Below, one piece after another: positions 1-8,517 of a DNA stretch of 64,000 nt (positions within the stretch are counted from its first letter, which is position 1; every line of letters begins with the position of its first letter). The DNA is from Chloroflexota bacterium (lineage in GTDB: Bacteria > Chloroflexota > Anaerolineae > Anaerolineales > Villigracilaceae), in assembly GCA_016219545.1 (NCBI GenBank), contig JACRMH010000003.1, positions 1-64,000 of the forward strand, read 5' to 3'. A model generated the notes under the pieces. That model did not search any database. It had not been told where the DNA came from and worked only from the letters and a program-made list of their open reading frames with translations. Both the position numbers and the translations under genes were made by a program.

Positions 1-66
1 GCTCGCCTGCTAAGTGGGTGCCGGCTTTAAAACCGGTCGCGGGTTCGAATCCCGCCCTCCCCGCCA
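1..66 (+). tRNA. tRNA-Ser(GCU), 3' part, cut by window start
   Basis: The window opens inside a class II tRNA. The anticodon loop CTGCTAA with anticodon GCT is closed by a 5-bp stem. It is followed by a long variable arm (CCGG, A/T-rich loop, CCGG), a T arm (GCGGG TTCGAAT CCCGC), the acceptor 3' strand, and an encoded CCA at 64-66. The long variable arm and GCT anticodon identify serine. The 5' acceptor and D arm lie before base 1. Confidence 0.9.
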
Positions 67-71
67 CAATA

Positions 72-102
72 AAAAATACACTCAGAAATGGGTGTATTTT
101 TT
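72..102 (+). terminator. Terminator of the tRNA-Ser gene
   Basis: Stem AAAAATACAC / GTGTATTTTT around a 10-nt loop, ending in a T run, six bases after the encoded CCA. It is a plain intrinsic terminator, and its A-rich left arm would also let it work on the other strand. Confidence 0.75.
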
Positions 103-108
103 ATTTCC

Positions 109-260
109 GGTCACGTGTCCCCATTGAGGGGATGACATTCGAATCCCGCCCTTTCCGCCATAGAAACACACTCGGTTTTCGAGTGTGTTTTGTTTTCGGT
201 CGCGTGCCCCGTTGAGGGGATGATATCCCATAAAGGGACGATGTTTGAAGCCCGCCCGCC
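109..260 (+). repeat. Decayed tandem copies of the tRNA-Ser 3' end
   Basis: Bases 138-160 repeat the T loop, the 3' T stem, the acceptor strand and CCA of the tRNA at 44-66 with only two C-to-T changes, but lack the 5' T-stem strand. A more decayed copy starts at 244 (TTTGAAGCCCGCCC). Each copy is preceded by related sequence (CGGTCACGTG at 109, CGGTCGCGTG at 198, then a GAGGGGATGA block). Unit spacing is about 95-105 nt. These are not functional tRNAs. Confidence 0.7.
164..196 (+). terminator. Terminator-like hairpin after the second tRNA tail copy
   Basis: Stem AAACACACTC / GAGTGTGTTT with loop GGTTTTC, followed by TGTTTT. It holds the same position relative to the copied tRNA tail as the hairpin at 72-102 holds to the real tRNA, so tail and terminator appear to have been duplicated together. 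Confidence 0.6.
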
Positions 261-319
261 TATGGACAAACCATACCATAACTCATGCAGGGTTGTCTGG
301 TACGCTCAGCAAACATCGG

Positions 320-2314
320 TTAAGGGAGTCCCCAGACCGTGAGTACACCGTCCTTCGATAGGCTAACAATGGTATGCTGGTCGTTGGTGAAGAAGATGGC
401 GGTGGGGAGGTCCGAACTTCCGCTGATCTTGCACAAATGTGCGCCGCTGCCGGCATCCCACAGATCGATGTCATTCATTATGCTGGAAGCGAACATTTCG
501 CCATCCGGCGAAAAGGCCAGCGCCTCAACCGTGCCCTTGCCGGATTGAATCGAGCGGACTTTGTCACCTTCAGGCGCCTTCCAAACCTGGATCGTACGGT
601 CCATGCCACCTGAGATAAACGACTTGCCATCTGGCGCAAACGCCAGGCGCGGGTTCCAAGCCATAATAGACTCATTCTTAATGACCTTGCTGAGGCTCCA
701 ATCCTCGGTGAGCCACAGCTCAATATCCCCGCCGCTCTGCGCGGCCAGCAAATAACGGCCATCCGCTGAAAAAGCCAGACTGGAATACCCAGGGGTAAGG
801 ATCTGCCCGCCACCATCCAACTCCTGAGTCAGGTCGCCGCCACGGGACTCCCAAACCGAGATGCGACCAGGAATCGTATCACCGAACTGAATCGGAGACT
901 GCGACTGATAATAGCCGCCCGCCAGCAGGCTTCCATCCGGCGAAAAAGCCAGGACAGTAAAAGAATCCTCCATCTCTTCTTCCCACAACTGGCGGCCGGC
1001 TTGCAAATCCCAGACATATACGGTTTTATCCACAGCGCCGGCCAGCAGCTCACCGCCGGGGGAGAGCACCAGGGACGCATACGGACCTAGTTTGTTTTCA
1101 GGCTTAAGTGTCTGAATCACGGTTCCATCAACAGGGTTTAGCAGTTCGATACCCCAATTATTGCCGGCCGCCAGTTTGGTGCCATCCGCCGAAACAGCCA
1201 GGCTGGAATAGCTTGTATAACGAGCTGGTATGCTCCCGGTCAGAGAGGCATCCGCCAGCCGCCAGATGTGAATTCCTTCGGCCGTGCCTACAGCCAGGGA
1301 AGTGCCATCCGGCGAAGAAGCGGCCCTGCCTTGCAAGCGGCTCTGCTCGGGCAGGGTGCTACTGGGCTGATCAGAGCCAAAGCGGCGCAGATCGATGCCG
1401 GACTGGGAGGGATTGAACATCAATTTACCTGCGGTAATGCCCGCGACAGGCAGCACCATCTTCTGAACCCAGGTTTGGCTGGCCGGGTCCAGTATGCGTG
1501 CATAGGTATCGCCCCCGTTGGTCTCAAAGTTCACCACCAGCTTGCCATCTGGGGCGAAATTCAGTGCAATGGGACGCTCATTTTGCTTGGATTCAAGCAC
1601 GCCACGCATTTTCTTATCGGGGATGCTCCAAAAACGAAGATCACCGTTGAGCGAAATCGTGACCATGCGCTTTGCATCCGGGGAGATGGACATGGCGTAA
1701 GGCGTCTCGCCTAAAAACAGAAACTGCTCGATCTTGCCGGAAAGGCTGGCGTCGCTCATCTTGTACAGGTGAATACTGTCATCGTAGGCGGGTACTGCCA
1801 GGAAGCTGCCGTCCGGGGATAGCGCAAAAGCCATAGGCAGTTCATTAATATCCGCCGGCTTTTTAGCGAGTAGCTGCCTGCCATCCGTCACCTGCCACTG
1901 GTAAAGCGTAAAGGCGGCATCCACGCCTGAAAGGGTTTCGCTCTGTGGCGTAAAAGCAATCTCGGTCAGGTTGGCGCCGGTTTTTGCGCTCCAGACGATT
2001 TTAAACGCCTGGGTATCGTAAACAGTCACCCCGCTTGAAGTAGCCGCCGCCAGCCAGCGCCCATCCGCCGAATAGGTCAACATATTCAGGCTGCCATCCC
2101 CCACCCGGCGGATTTCCTGAACACTTTTACAACTTCCAGCGCTGATCAGCCCAACGGGCGTGGGAGTGATGGTAGGTGTGGCGGTTGGGGTGGGTGTCCA
2201 GAGCGCCGCGGTGGCCGTTGAAGCCTGGGCGGTTTGCGCGGCTAGAACCTCGGGAGCGGGTCCGCAGGCGCTCAGCAGTAGAAAACATGTCAGCAGAAAA
2301 TATATGGGTTTCAT
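320..2314 (-). CDS. WD40-repeat (beta-propeller) lipoprotein
   Basis: 664 residues. The N-terminus is a lipoprotein signal (MKPIYFLLTCFLLLSACG; lipobox LSAC), so the protein is probably anchored on the outside of the membrane. A Thr/Pro linker (TPTPTATPTITPTP) follows. The rest is repeated units of about 40-45 residues with 'SPDGxxLA' and 'IxLWxx' signatures (SADGRWLAAA, SPDGSFLAVP, APDGKSFISGG, SPDGEMFASS), typical of WD40 propellers, probably two. Such proteins are scaffolds without catalytic residues; the partner cannot be told. It is a single gene with no same-strand neighbour close by. The family call is strong, the role unknown. Confidence 0.85.
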   Translation of the reverse strand: MKPIYFLLTCFLLLSACGPAPEVLAAQTAQASTATAALWTPTPTATPTITPTPVGLISAGSCKSVQEIRRVGDGSLNMLTYSADGRWLAAATSSGVTVYDTQAFKIVWSAKTGANLTEIAFTPQSETLSGVDAAFTLYQWQVTDGRQLLAKKPADINELPMAFALSPDGSFLAVPAYDDSIHLYKMSDASLSGKIEQFLFLGETPYAMSISPDAKRMVTISLNGDLRFWSIPDKKMRGVLESKQNERPIALNFAPDGKLVVNFETNGGDTYARILDPASQTWVQKMVLPVAGITAGKLMFNPSQSGIDLRRFGSDQPSSTLPEQSRLQGRAASSPDGTSLAVGTAEGIHIWRLADASLTGSIPARYTSYSSLAVSADGTKLAAGNNWGIELLNPVDGTVIQTLKPENKLGPYASLVLSPGGELLAGAVDKTVYVWDLQAGRQLWEEEMEDSFTVLAFSPDGSLLAGGYYQSQSPIQFGDTIPGRISVWESRGGDLTQELDGGGQILTPGYSSLAFSADGRYLLAAQSGGDIELWLTEDWSLSKVIKNESIMAWNPRLAFAPDGKSFISGGMDRTIQVWKAPEGDKVRSIQSGKGTVEALAFSPDGEMFASSIMNDIDLWDAGSGAHLCKISGSSDLPTAIFFTNDQHTIVSLSKDGVLTVWGLP

Positions 2315-2708
2315 TTTTCACCTGTGTGTGGTTGGTAATTTCAGGGGGATGCTTACTTTCGCCCCCATCTTATGGACATTATACCCGCAGGCGCATGCCT
2401 CCTGGATTTTTGTTACACAGAAAACCCAATTTGCAGCGGCCGATATTAAATAACCAAGTTGTCACCATGTCGAGAAATCCAATGAACTTGCTGGGAATTT
2501 ACCCTGCGAGCACAATGTAACACCGCACAGGCGCGCGGCGCAGTGTTTGCGGTAAAAATAGATTTTCTAATAGGATCAATTTTCAAATAGCAAGTTGCGG
2601 TATATAAACCATTTACTCATCCTACGCAGTAGTGACCCCGAAGGGATGATACGAGTGGTTAGAATTTTGACATCCCTTCGGGGTCGTCGCTTCCATTGCA
2701 TAAGGAAG
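2315..2708. other. Intergenic stretch with a long inverted repeat
   Basis: About 390 bases without a credible gene. The notable item is a perfect 15-bp inverted repeat, GACCCCGAAGGGATG at 2634-2648 and its complement at 2671-2685, with a 22-nt spacer. It lies upstream of the minus-strand WD40 gene and downstream of the minus-strand glycosyltransferase. With no T run after it, it is more likely one of the genome's dispersed palindromes than an intrinsic terminator. Confidence 0.6.
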
Positions 2709-3638
2709 TTATTTATATCGTATCGGCTCAACATCCCGCTTCGAGCCATCCTTGGATTTTCTCGCGCGCGCGTAATAAAAGGTTTCGCGCAGTTGCGGTG
2801 TGACCAGTCCTGAGTCACGGTAGCCCATGCGTGTGCCGTGAAATTGCATCGTCCGAAACCAAAAGATGGATGCAAGGTTTTTCAGCAGCACACCTTCACG
2901 CGTCGCGTGCCACAAGTCGCTGAGGATGTTGGTTGTCGTCAGGCGCATAAAATCATACACACTGAAATGCGACTCGGGATGAATACGCTTGAAGGCCATC
3001 GCTTCACGCCGATAACGGTTCAATACTCCGCGCGGAGTTTCGTTATGCACATGAATGATCTCCGCCTCCGCCGCATATGCAATTGCATAACCCTGTTCCT
3101 TCGCCCACTCAGCCCAAGCCAGATCCTCCAAACCTGTCAGCGCTTCATCGTATGGATTCTGTTCCCACAAACTTTTTCGGATCGCCGCATTTGCATTGTT
3201 GCAAAACGCAGTGGGTTGTTTGAAGTTACTCGCATCAGGATACCACTGATGAAAGATTTGCTGTTCGGAGAATTTGGCAAAATCCGGTCCGCGCTGCTTG
3301 CCGTAGGTCAATGCGACTCGCGCATCTTGGAATGGACTCATCAGAGTCTCCAGCCAATCAGGATATACAGGATAGACATGGGCGCTGGCGATGACAATGA
3401 ACTCGCGCGTCGCGGACTTAACCCCAAGGTTGAGCGAGCGTCCGAAAGTGAATTCTTCGGGACGGATATGCACCACCCTTGCGCCATACGATTCGGCGAT
3501 GGACACGGTTGAGTCAGTCGAGCCCGAGTCCACCAGGATCACTTCCACATCCTTGAACGTTTGCTGTTGAATCCCTTCAAACAAGCGTCTAAGGTGGTTC
3601 TCTTCGTTATATGCGCGGATAACAATTGAACAATTCAT
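2709..3638 (-). CDS. Family 2 glycosyltransferase
   Basis: 309 residues, GT-A fold. The start MNCSIVIRAYNEE is the classic GT2 opening, with VDSGSTDSTVSIA for nucleotide-sugar binding near residue 37, a long acceptor region and 'GLEDLAWAEWAKEQGY' near 165-180 (the ED pair typical of the catalytic base region). No transmembrane segment is visible, so it is probably a cytosolic enzyme adding sugars to a lipid-linked surface glycan. It follows the sulfotransferase on the same strand, separated by a 29-nt palindrome. Sugar specificity cannot be read from sequence. Confidence 0.88.
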   Translation of the reverse strand: MNCSIVIRAYNEENHLRRLFEGIQQQTFKDVEVILVDSGSTDSTVSIAESYGARVVHIRPEEFTFGRSLNLGVKSATREFIVIASAHVYPVYPDWLETLMSPFQDARVALTYGKQRGPDFAKFSEQQIFHQWYPDASNFKQPTAFCNNANAAIRKSLWEQNPYDEALTGLEDLAWAEWAKEQGYAIAYAAEAEIIHVHNETPRGVLNRYRREAMAFKRIHPESHFSVYDFMRLTTTNILSDLWHATREGVLLKNLASIFWFRTMQFHGTRMGYRDSGLVTPQLRETFYYARARKSKDGSKRDVEPIRYK

Positions 3639-3648
3639 ATTTTGTGTA

Positions 3649-3677
3649 GTAGGGGCGCAGCAATGCTGCGCCCCTAC
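3649..3677. repeat. 29-nt palindrome, GTAGG/CCTAC class (GGGGCG core)
   Basis: Perfect arms GTAGGGGCGCAGCA / TGCTGCGCCCCTAC around a single A. On the minus strand its tip CTAC supplies the TAG stop of the sulfotransferase gene. Same class as 16201-16229 and 38569-38597, which have different cores. Confidence 0.85.
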
Positions 3678-4555
3678 CAGTCATTATTTTTCTCGTATCC
3701 CAATTTCACCAACAGGTCACCCGCTGCATCTTTGAAGATCTTTTTGTGTTCAGCGGTGAAATATTTTTTCCATTCGCCGGTCTTACCGGAGCGGAAGGTC
3801 GGGGACTTCTTCGGGTTGATGGATGTTTCGAGGGAGTCAAGGATCAATTGTCGGGAAGTTTGAAGCGAGGTTCGTTTCAAGAAATGTTCCATGACGCGGG
3901 TTAATGTCGCGGCGCGGTCCTGGATCAAATCCTCAAAATGGATGGTCATCACTTCGGGTTGGTCGAGCCAGCCAAGATAGGGCGCGAAGCGGTCAGCGAT
4001 GTTGGAGAATTCAATGTCTATGTCCATCCTGCCCAAAATGCTGACGTTGAGCCGCGCGTTGAAATCGGGCAGGGTCTGATAATACTCATGATGGACGTGG
4101 CGCGCCTCCATGTCAGTGACATAAAAGACATGAGAAACAACCACATCGCGCGGGTCGCGAAAAATAAAATAAGGGACGAAGGCGGGCGAGCAAACGCGCT
4201 TGACGGCATCCTCCCGCGCAAATAAATGAGCGGATGCAACATCACGCGGACGAAGTGTGTCAAGCCATGCCAGCGCCTGCTCGGGGCTGCGCTTGACTCC
4301 GCTTCCGCCTTCATATTCGGCATAGAAGGAATGCAGTCGTTTGGAGAACGGCGCAACATTTGAAAAGCCGAGCAGGATCTGGTCAAGCAGGTGCGTGCCG
4401 CTTTTGGGGAAGGAAATACCGAGTAGAATCGGCCAATCGTTCCGCGGCTCAGGCAAAGAGCTAAACCGCACCTGCTGGATTTGTTTTTCAGATTGATAGA
4501 GTACTGAACGAAAAGATGATTTCAAGGACATGCTTGTATTTAACCACAAATTCAT
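3674..4555 (-). CDS. PAPS-dependent sulfotransferase
   Basis: 293 residues from the chosen start MNLWLNTSMSLKS. The open frame extends further upstream, but that part overlaps the divergent acyltransferase gene and is not family-like. LGISFPKSGTHLL matches the 5'-phosphosulfate loop, FIFRDPRDVVVSH the 3'-phosphate motif with its Arg and Ser, and FRSGKTGEWKKYF the C-terminal GxxGxWK element. It should transfer sulfate from PAPS to a glycan or other hydroxyl acceptor. The donor can be made by the ATP sulfurylase/APS kinase at 13734. The stop codon lies inside a palindromic repeat. The start is uncertain (alternative MSLKSS at 4531); no strong ribosome site precedes either. Confidence 0.82.
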   Translation of the reverse strand: MNLWLNTSMSLKSSFRSVLYQSEKQIQQVRFSSLPEPRNDWPILLGISFPKSGTHLLDQILLGFSNVAPFSKRLHSFYAEYEGGSGVKRSPEQALAWLDTLRPRDVASAHLFAREDAVKRVCSPAFVPYFIFRDPRDVVVSHVFYVTDMEARHVHHEYYQTLPDFNARLNVSILGRMDIDIEFSNIADRFAPYLGWLDQPEVMTIHFEDLIQDRAATLTRVMEHFLKRTSLQTSRQLILDSLETSINPKKSPTFRSGKTGEWKKYFTAEHKKIFKDAAGDLLVKLGYEKNNDW

Positions 4556-4609
4556 TTTAAACAGAGACGGAAACAAAATTTTAGGGTTATATAATCGAGG
4601 ACAAAAAAA

Positions 4610-5203
4610 TTGAAAACTACTATTTTCAACACCCCCATTATCAGCGGAATTCTGCGCTTTTTGAGCAATTCGATCATGAGTCTCGTTGGTTGGCACGTGG
4701 AAGGCAAATTGCCTGATCTACCGAAATACATCCTGATCGGCGCGCCGCATACATCCAACTGGGATTTTATGCTGTTTTTGGGAGTGATCTTTTTCCTGAA
4801 GGCAAATGTCCGCTATATGGGCAAGGCGGAGTTGTTCCGCAGCCCGCTTGGCTGGTTCTTCTACTGGTGCGGTGGTATTCCCGTGGACCGGAAAAAGTCC
4901 ACCGGGCTGGTGGAGCAAATGGTGAATGCCTGCAACAAATCAGAGAAGTTCATTCTAACCATCGCCCCCGAAGGCACGCGGCATTATGTGACCGAATGGA
5001 AGATGGGTTTTTACCACATTGCGAAGAGTGCAGGAATTCCACTGGCGATGGCCATCGTGGATGGCAAAAAGAAGATCATGCACGTGGGACAGGTGTATCA
5101 TCTCACCGACGATATGGATGCGGATATAAAAGCGATCAAGGGCTTTTTCGCAGGCATGAAAGGGATCAACCCAAGGAAGAAATATATCACGCTAAAAGAT
5201 TGA
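4610..5203 (+). CDS. PlsC-like lysophospholipid/glycerolipid acyltransferase
   Basis: 197 residues, TTG start at 4610 with GAGG nine bases upstream. The acyltransferase HX4D motif is GAPHTSNWDF (about residues 44-53), followed by GGIPVDRKKS and APEGTRHYV, the three conserved blocks of the PlsC/LPLAT superfamily. It is a short single-domain form without a clear N-terminal membrane anchor, although residues 53-65 are hydrophobic. It probably acylates a lysophospholipid or a related glycerolipid at the membrane face. First of a run of plus-strand genes, 16 bases from the next. Confidence 0.82.
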   Translation: MKTTIFNTPIISGILRFLSNSIMSLVGWHVEGKLPDLPKYILIGAPHTSNWDFMLFLGVIFFLKANVRYMGKAELFRSPLGWFFYWCGGIPVDRKKSTGLVEQMVNACNKSEKFILTIAPEGTRHYVTEWKMGFYHIAKSAGIPLAMAIVDGKKKIMHVGQVYHLTDDMDADIKAIKGFFAGMKGINPRKKYITLKD

Positions 5204-5219
5204 CCCTGCCAGGAAAAAA

Positions 5220-5669
5220 ATGATCTTTGACCGAATCAATAACGCCCCGCTTTATTACACGGTTCATCCCGGCTTCCAACGCGCATTTGAATATATTCAG
5301 CGGCTTGATGTTAATGCCGTCCCTGTCGGAAGATACAATTTGGATGGCGAGTTCATGTATGCGCTGGTTCAGGAATACAACACCAAATTGAAAGAGCAGG
5401 GGTTTTGGGAAGCGCATCGCAGCTACATTGATTTGCAGTATGTCGTTCAAGGAAGCGAAGGAGTTGGGTACGCCAACATCCATCATCTAAAGCAAGGCGA
5501 GTACGATTCGAAAAAAGATTTTTTGCCTCTGCATGGAGAGGGTGACCTACTCACTTTGCAAAGTGGAAGTTTTGTTCTTCTATTTCCCGAAGACGCACAC
5601 ATGCCCGGCATGGCCCTCGGTTCCCCTGCGCCCGTAAAGAAGATCGTTATCAAGATTGCAGTTGATTAG
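5220..5669 (+). CDS. YhcH/YjgK/YiaL family protein
   Basis: 149 residues, the normal family length. Cupin-like family marks: an N-terminal MIFDRINNAPLYYTVHPGF, 'EAHRSYIDLQYVVQGSEGVGYA' in the middle, and 'LFPEDAHMPGMA' with the metal-type His and Glu near the end, then a PVKKIVIKI strand. Known members (E. coli NanQ, YiaL, EbgC) act as sugar anomerases or unknown helpers in sialic acid and galactoside use. Nonulosonate genes lie about 5 kb away, so a role with acidic sugars is possible but is inference. The tail overlaps the upstream part of the next open frame. Confidence 0.85.
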   Translation: MIFDRINNAPLYYTVHPGFQRAFEYIQRLDVNAVPVGRYNLDGEFMYALVQEYNTKLKEQGFWEAHRSYIDLQYVVQGSEGVGYANIHHLKQGEYDSKKDFLPLHGEGDLLTLQSGSFVLLFPEDAHMPGMALGSPAPVKKIVIKIAVD

Positions 5670-5721
5670 AAATATATGGATATTTTATGGGGCGGATCAA
5701 GATCAAATTGGAGTAATGGAA

Positions 5722-7428
5722 ATGAAAAAAGATAAACTGAAGCAATGGCTCTCGATCATCCTTCTGACCTGTATCCTGCTTGCTGTTCCCTCGGCAGTTC
5801 TCGCCGACATAGCCCCGCCTGCCAACCCGCCCGGGGTGAATCCCCAGCCGGATTCTGACACCACTCAAGTCCGCATGGCCGCAGAGACCGTGCAAATAGA
5901 TGTGATAGACGATGGTTATCTCGGCCGCGCCCACGTCACCGCTGATTTCACCATGCGCAATTTGGGGACAGAATCTGAAAGCATGGCTGCCCGATTCCCG
6001 ATCTCTGTAAACGATGGCATGGGAAACTATCCTGAAATCAAGGATCTGGTCATTAAAGTCAATGGGCAACAAATCTCTTATCAACGCGCTATAATAAGAT
6101 ATCAGAATGAGAATATCCCTTGGGCTGAATTCAATGTTATCTTTCCTGTCGGGAAGGATGTCCCTATTCAAGTCTCATACAACCTGAGCGGTTCCGGCTA
6201 CATGCCTTACACGGCCTTCTATTACATCCTTGAAACCGGCGCAGGCTGGAAGGATACCATCGGCAGCGCGGACGTCATCTTGCGCCTGCCCTACGAGCCC
6301 AACCCTCAGAATATGGTGATTAACATGGAGATCGGGTGGGGGAAAACCACGTCCGGCGGCGTGATCAAAGGGAAGGAAATGCGTTGGCATTTCGACAACT
6401 TCGAACCCGGTCCTGACGGACCGGTGCAGAATATGGAATTCTCAATGGTTGCACCTGTCACTTGGAAAAACATAATCAACGAACGTGATAATGTTGCAAA
6501 GAATCCCAAAGATAGTGAAGCTTGGGGAAGGCTTGCGAAGGCCTACAAAGAAATTTTCTTTCTGGGCAAAGGCTTTCGGGATGACGAAGGCGGCAAACAA
6601 CTTTACCAATTAAGTGTTGAAGCCTATGAAAAATGCTTGGCGCTGGATCCAAAGGATGCTCAATGGCATGCCGGGTTTGCACAGCTTCTTGCAGACCGTT
6701 CATTTTGGGATGGGTATTTATTTACAAACGAGCCAAATGCTAATACCTACCATGCATTGAAAGAAATTCAAACGGCACTTCAATTAGCCCCGAATGATCC
6801 CAAAGTTTTGGAGATCGCCTATAATATTTATAACACCTTCCCAGATGGTATGATACTAAACGGAAGTGGATTTGATTTCCCGTGGCTGACTCAAACCCCA
6901 GTGCCACAGCCGACCCCAACACAGGCTCCCATTTTACCGACAGAAGCGACCGTTCTTCTTGACCCGCAAGTTGTCAGCGGGACCTATCAAAGCGACATCC
7001 TCACACTCGGTAACAACAAAAAATTAAAGTTGACATTAACCCTGCGTCCTGATCAATCTGCAGAATGGGTCAGCGCCTTTGAAAACGAAGCAACAATTGT
7101 CTCAAAGGGGACATGGAAAGATAGTGGGAAGGGCTGGCTTTATATTGACGTAGAGGCTCCAAATAAAGCAGCCACCGTGATCAATGGCATTACCGTGGAA
7201 GGCGACACACTGCACTTTAGCGGATATAAACTCTATTACGGAGACCCGGGATCGGACATCACGATGAAGCGGGTTATTACTGCTACGCCTGTCCCTAGGT
7301 CAACGAATACACCTCAATCAACTTCCACTGAATCCACGCCAACTGCGCCGTCATCCAAACCATCCCTACCTTTCTGCGGTTCTGCCGCGCTGATTGGCGT
7401 TGTCTGGCTGGCGAAGAAACGCAAGTAA
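5722..7428 (+). CDS. Secreted/anchored protein with TPR-like region and C-terminal hydrophobic tail
   Basis: 568 residues from ATG 5722, eight bases after GGAG; the frame is open further upstream but without a site. Signal peptide MKKDKLKQWLSIILLTCILLAVPSAVLA. Residues about 30-240 form a beta-rich domain (DUF4424-like in flavour: 'AHVTADFTMRNLG', 'MAARFPIS'). Then come helical TPR-like units (LAKAYKEIFFLGKGF, AYEKCLALDPKDAQW, QTALQLAPNDP), a Pro/Thr linker, a lipocalin-like strand region and a second Thr/Pro-rich linker. It ends in a short hydrophobic segment and KKRK after SLPFCGS, which resembles a cell-surface sorting tail. The function is not recognised. Confidence 0.75.
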   Translation: MKKDKLKQWLSIILLTCILLAVPSAVLADIAPPANPPGVNPQPDSDTTQVRMAAETVQIDVIDDGYLGRAHVTADFTMRNLGTESESMAARFPISVNDGMGNYPEIKDLVIKVNGQQISYQRAIIRYQNENIPWAEFNVIFPVGKDVPIQVSYNLSGSGYMPYTAFYYILETGAGWKDTIGSADVILRLPYEPNPQNMVINMEIGWGKTTSGGVIKGKEMRWHFDNFEPGPDGPVQNMEFSMVAPVTWKNIINERDNVAKNPKDSEAWGRLAKAYKEIFFLGKGFRDDEGGKQLYQLSVEAYEKCLALDPKDAQWHAGFAQLLADRSFWDGYLFTNEPNANTYHALKEIQTALQLAPNDPKVLEIAYNIYNTFPDGMILNGSGFDFPWLTQTPVPQPTPTQAPILPTEATVLLDPQVVSGTYQSDILTLGNNKKLKLTLTLRPDQSAEWVSAFENEATIVSKGTWKDSGKGWLYIDVEAPNKAATVINGITVEGDTLHFSGYKLYYGDPGSDITMKRVITATPVPRSTNTPQSTSTESTPTAPSSKPSLPFCGSAALIGVVWLAKKRK

Positions 7429-7504
7429 GGAATATCAAAGCTCATTTTTTTTATTCGGCTCATTAGGGATCGCCGTGCTAGACCAGCATATCTGGCGCTT
7501 CGGC

Positions 7505-7531
7505 GTAAGTCGGATTGGCAATCCGACCTAC
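7505..7531. repeat. 27-nt palindrome, GTAGG/CCTAC class (TCGGATTG core)
   Basis: GTAAGTCGGATTG, one central G, CAATCCGACCTAC; one mismatch in the tip. It lies between two plus-strand genes, about 65 bases ahead of the ribosome site at 7591. Confidence 0.8.
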
Positions 7532-7601
7532 ATATGGCGGCGCTCCACGGCAACTCCCAGAGAACCTTTTATTCTTATTCAACAACTTTAGAGGTGATAA
7601 G

Positions 7602-8426
7602 ATGAATAAAGAAAACAGAAGTGACAGTATATTCCCGGAGACCCGCTGGGTGGCGGGCCTGGTAATTCCCTTCCTCGTCGTGGCATTCGTGATCCTATAT
7701 TTTCTCCCGCACAATACAGCGACGCTTTTTGCATGGGAGATCAAATCCCCTATGACCGCCATGATGCTAGGCTCTGCCTACGCTGGCGGTATCTATTATT
7801 TCTCGGGTCTGCTTATGACCCGTCAATGGCACAGAATAAAGGTGGGACTATTACCCGTCACCACTTTCGCATCCGTGCTCAGCATCACCACCATCCTGCA
7901 TTGGGACAAGTTCAATCACGGCACACTCCCCTTCTTTGCATGGTCATCCCTCTACTTCACAACGCCGTTCATCGTCTTTGCGTTATGGCTGAGGAATCGG
8001 AGACAGGATACAAATCAACCTGAGGAGAATGACGCGGTCATCCCTCAAACCTTGCGCTTTGTGATCGGTGCGGTCGGTGTCATTACACAGGCAATTGCCA
8101 TATTCCTATTTTTGAATCCCGCTTTGATGATAAAACTCTGGCCATGGAGTCTGACGCCTTTAACTTCGCGCGTCATGGCAGCCATGTTCTCCCTGCCGGG
8201 CATTGTGGGGCTGGGCATGGCACTGGATGACCGCTGGAGTTCTGCGAAGATCATTTTGCAATCTCAAGGCTTTTCCATCCTATTGATCCTCTTTGCAGTG
8301 TTCCGCACTCGTGCTGAATTCAATTGGGGAACCCCGGGAAGCTGGCTATTTACGTGCGGACTCGCAGGTATGTTGGCGGGCATCATCGTATTTTACATAT
8401 ACTTCAACACAAGACAGAAAACATAA
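7602..8426 (+). CDS. Multi-pass membrane protein of unknown function
   Basis: 274 residues from ATG 7602, with GAGGTGAT just upstream fixing the start. About seven or eight hydrophobic segments (WVAGLVIPFLVVAFVILYF, MTAMMLGSAYAGGIYYFSG, VGLLPVTTFASVLSI, LYFTTPFIVFALWL, FVIGAVGVITQAIAIFLFL, VMAAMFSLPGIVGLGM, AGMLAGIIVFYIYF). No catalytic motif is visible and I do not recognise the family. Last gene of the plus-strand run, followed by a clear terminator. Confidence 0.8.
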   Translation: MNKENRSDSIFPETRWVAGLVIPFLVVAFVILYFLPHNTATLFAWEIKSPMTAMMLGSAYAGGIYYFSGLLMTRQWHRIKVGLLPVTTFASVLSITTILHWDKFNHGTLPFFAWSSLYFTTPFIVFALWLRNRRQDTNQPEENDAVIPQTLRFVIGAVGVITQAIAIFLFLNPALMIKLWPWSLTPLTSRVMAAMFSLPGIVGLGMALDDRWSSAKIILQSQGFSILLILFAVFRTRAEFNWGTPGSWLFTCGLAGMLAGIIVFYIYFNTRQKT

Positions 8427-8450
8427 ATGAAATAACAACTTACAAGATTA

Positions 8451-8482
8451 TAAAAACAGCGTTGGTTGCCAACGCTGTTTTT
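8451..8482. terminator. Bidirectional terminator between convergent genes
   Basis: AAAAACAGCGTTGG / CCAACGCTGTTTTT with a 2-nt loop centre; A and T runs on both sides serve both strands. It ends the plus-strand run (to 8426) and the minus-strand glycan operon (to 8518). Confidence 0.85.
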
Positions 8483-8517
8483 ATACATTTACCGATATTG
8501 CGATATAAGATTGAAGC

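Noticed and set aside
138-160. A second complete tRNA gene
   Set aside because: Only the T loop onward is tRNA-like; there is no 5' half or anticodon arm before it, so it is a remnant.
2634-2685. Intrinsic terminator of the glycosyltransferase
   Set aside because: The arms are GC-rich and perfect but the loop is 22 nt and no T run follows on either strand.
4556-4696. Longer N-terminus for the sulfotransferase
   Set aside because: The 47 extra residues overlap the divergent acyltransferase gene, lack a ribosome site, and are not like the family.
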